Part shown: positions 39,541 to 40,506 of the stretch, one piece after another | Layout: every line of letters begins with the position of its first letter | How positions within the stretch are numbered: the stretch's first letter is position 1 | Assembly (NCBI RefSeq): GCF_009377185.1 | Contig: NZ_VJZC01000031.1 | Location: 1-40,506, forward strand | From: Streptomyces spongiae | GTDB lineage: Bacteria; Actinomycetota; Actinomycetes; Streptomycetales; Streptomycetaceae | Reading direction: 5' to 3' | DNA: 40,506 nt | The notes under the pieces: model-generated | Databases searched by the model: none | The model's input: the letters and a program-made list of their open reading frames with translations, nothing else | Told to the model about the DNA's origin: nothing | Translations under genes and position numbers: made by a program

Positions 39541-40488
39541 ATGCACACCGACCTCGTGGCCGCGCTCGACATCGGCGGCACCAAGATCGCCGGAGCGCTG
39601 GTGGACGGCCAGGGCCGGATCCTGGTGCGCGCCCAGCGTGCGACGCCCGCGCAGAAGGACGGCGACACCGTGATGGGGGCCGTCGAAGGGGTGCTCGGTG
39701 AGCTGACCGCCTCCCCACTGTGGAGCGGGGTGGAGGCGCTCGGCATCGGCAGCGCCGGCCCTGTGGACGCCTCCGCCGGCACGGTGAGCCCGGTGAACGT
39801 GCCCGGATGGCGTGGCTACCCGTTGGTCGAGCGGGTCCGCGCGGTCACGGGCGACCTGCCCGTCGAGCTGATCGGCGACGGCGTGGCCATCACGGCCGCC
39901 GAGCACTGGCAGGGTGCTGCCCGCGGCCACGACAACGCGCTGTGCATGGTCGTGTCCACGGGGGTCGGTGGCGGACTCGTCCTGAACGGGCAGTTGCACC
40001 CCGGGCCCACCGGTAACGCGGGCCACATCGGGCATATCAGTGTGGACCTCGACGGTGATCTGTGCCCGTGTGGTTCGCGTGGCTGCGTGGAGCGCATCGC
40101 GAGCGGTCCCAACATCGCGCGCCGCGCCCTGGAGAACGGCTGGCGGCCCGGGCCCGACGGCGATGCCTCGGCCGCCGCGGTGGCCGCCGCCGCGCGGGGC
40201 GGTGACCCGGTGGCCCTGGCCTCCTTCGAGCGGGCCGCCCAGGCGCTGGCGGCGGGGATCGCGGCGACCGCCACGCTCGTGGAGATCGACATCGCTGTGA
40301 TCGGTGGGGGAGTGGGGAAGGCGGGCGACGTCCTCCTGGCTCCGTTGCGTGCGGCGCTCAAGAACTACGCCACGTTGTCGTTCGTTCAGCGGTTGACGGT
40401 GACGTCGGCGCAGATGGGGACGGATGCGGGGCTTGTCGGTGCGGCGGCCGCGGTGCTGGCGCGGAGGGGGAGTGCTACGGCGGTGTGA
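39541..40488 (+). CDS. ROK-family sugar kinase
   Basis: This is a soluble kinase of 315 residues of the ROK family, which includes glucokinases and N-acetylhexosamine kinases. The N-terminal phosphate loop DIGGTKIAGAL and the ROK zinc signature CPCGSRGCVE are intact, as is TGVGGGLVLNG. No HTH is present, so it is an enzyme rather than a NagC-type repressor. The substrate sugar is not determined. The gene is divergent from the LacI regulator and is probably controlled through the operator between them. The ribosome site (GGGAG) is unusually far, about 11 bases. The gene is complete within the window. Confidence 0.92.
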   Translation: MHTDLVAALDIGGTKIAGALVDGQGRILVRAQRATPAQKDGDTVMGAVEGVLGELTASPLWSGVEALGIGSAGPVDASAGTVSPVNVPGWRGYPLVERVRAVTGDLPVELIGDGVAITAAEHWQGAARGHDNALCMVVSTGVGGGLVLNGQLHPGPTGNAGHIGHISVDLDGDLCPCGSRGCVERIASGPNIARRALENGWRPGPDGDASAAAVAAAARGGDPVALASFERAAQALAAGIAATATLVEIDIAVIGGGVGKAGDVLLAPLRAALKNYATLSFVQRLTVTSAQMGTDAGLVGAAAAVLARRGSATAV

Positions 40489-40506
40489 GGGGGCGGTGTT
40501 TTGATC

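Noticed and set aside
1..40506. CRISPR array, integrase, transposase, tRNA or rRNA genes
   Set aside because: I looked for repeats with spacers, mobile-element genes and RNA genes and saw none.

Overview
The window is high-G+C DNA with strong third-position GC bias, GTG and TTG starts, many genes coupled by 1-4 bp stop/start overlaps, several near-leaderless promoters and rare TTA leucine codons. Together these point to a Streptomyces or close-relative chromosome. I see 36 protein genes plus one short leader-peptide ORF. I see no rRNA, tRNA, CRISPR array, integrase or insertion sequence, so this is mainly ordinary chromosome with a few accessory pieces.

Layout. 1-6.8 kb: a secreted SGNH hydrolase, a PAS-GAF-SpoIIE-HATPase signalling phosphatase, and a large HTH/STAND NTPase/WD40 protein on the opposite strand. 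7.0-9.6 kb: a two-gene prenylindole module made of a DMATS-type indole prenyltransferase and a tryptophanase. 9.7-13.2 kb: an NCS2 nucleobase permease, an FprA-type ferredoxin reductase and a small DUF6214-like protein. 13.2-15.6 kb: a divergent pair of exported proteins, a DUF305 lipoprotein and an LVIVD-repeat protein, both with an early TTA codon. 15.6-16.0 kb: a gap between convergent genes with a terminator and a promoter-like, highly structured stretch that may encode an orphan RNA. 16.0-19.1 kb: minus-strand HAD, PAP2, M56 peptidase and DUF5134 genes. 19.3-23.2 kb: a FUSC exporter coupled to a MarR regulator, then VOC, GNAT and GDPD genes. 23.7-26.9 kb: a tight operon of DUF6421, SDR and threonine-aldolase-like lyase. 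27.0-28.3 kb: a transglutaminase-like protein and a B3/4-domain protein. 28.4-31.0 kb: PlsC acyltransferase, DUF4395/thioredoxin pair, and a flavin reductase behind a cysteine-type leader peptide. 31.2-33.0 kb: etfBA. 33.1-37.5 kb: a Tat-exported EEP phosphodiesterase, a CitE-like aldolase and a transmembrane Ser/Thr kinase. 37.5-40.5 kb: a GGCT-like protein, a LacI regulator and a ROK sugar kinase around a LacI-type operator.

The most interesting items are the minimal DMATS/tryptophanase pair beside a STAND-WD40 protein, the uncharacterised DUF6421-SDR-lyase operon (DUF6421 carries an HDxxH-plus-EE pattern), the matched TTA codons in the DUF305/LVIVD pair, the leader peptide ahead of the flavin reductase, and the structured convergent gap at 15.8 kb. 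All calls come from reading motifs by eye; no database search was run.
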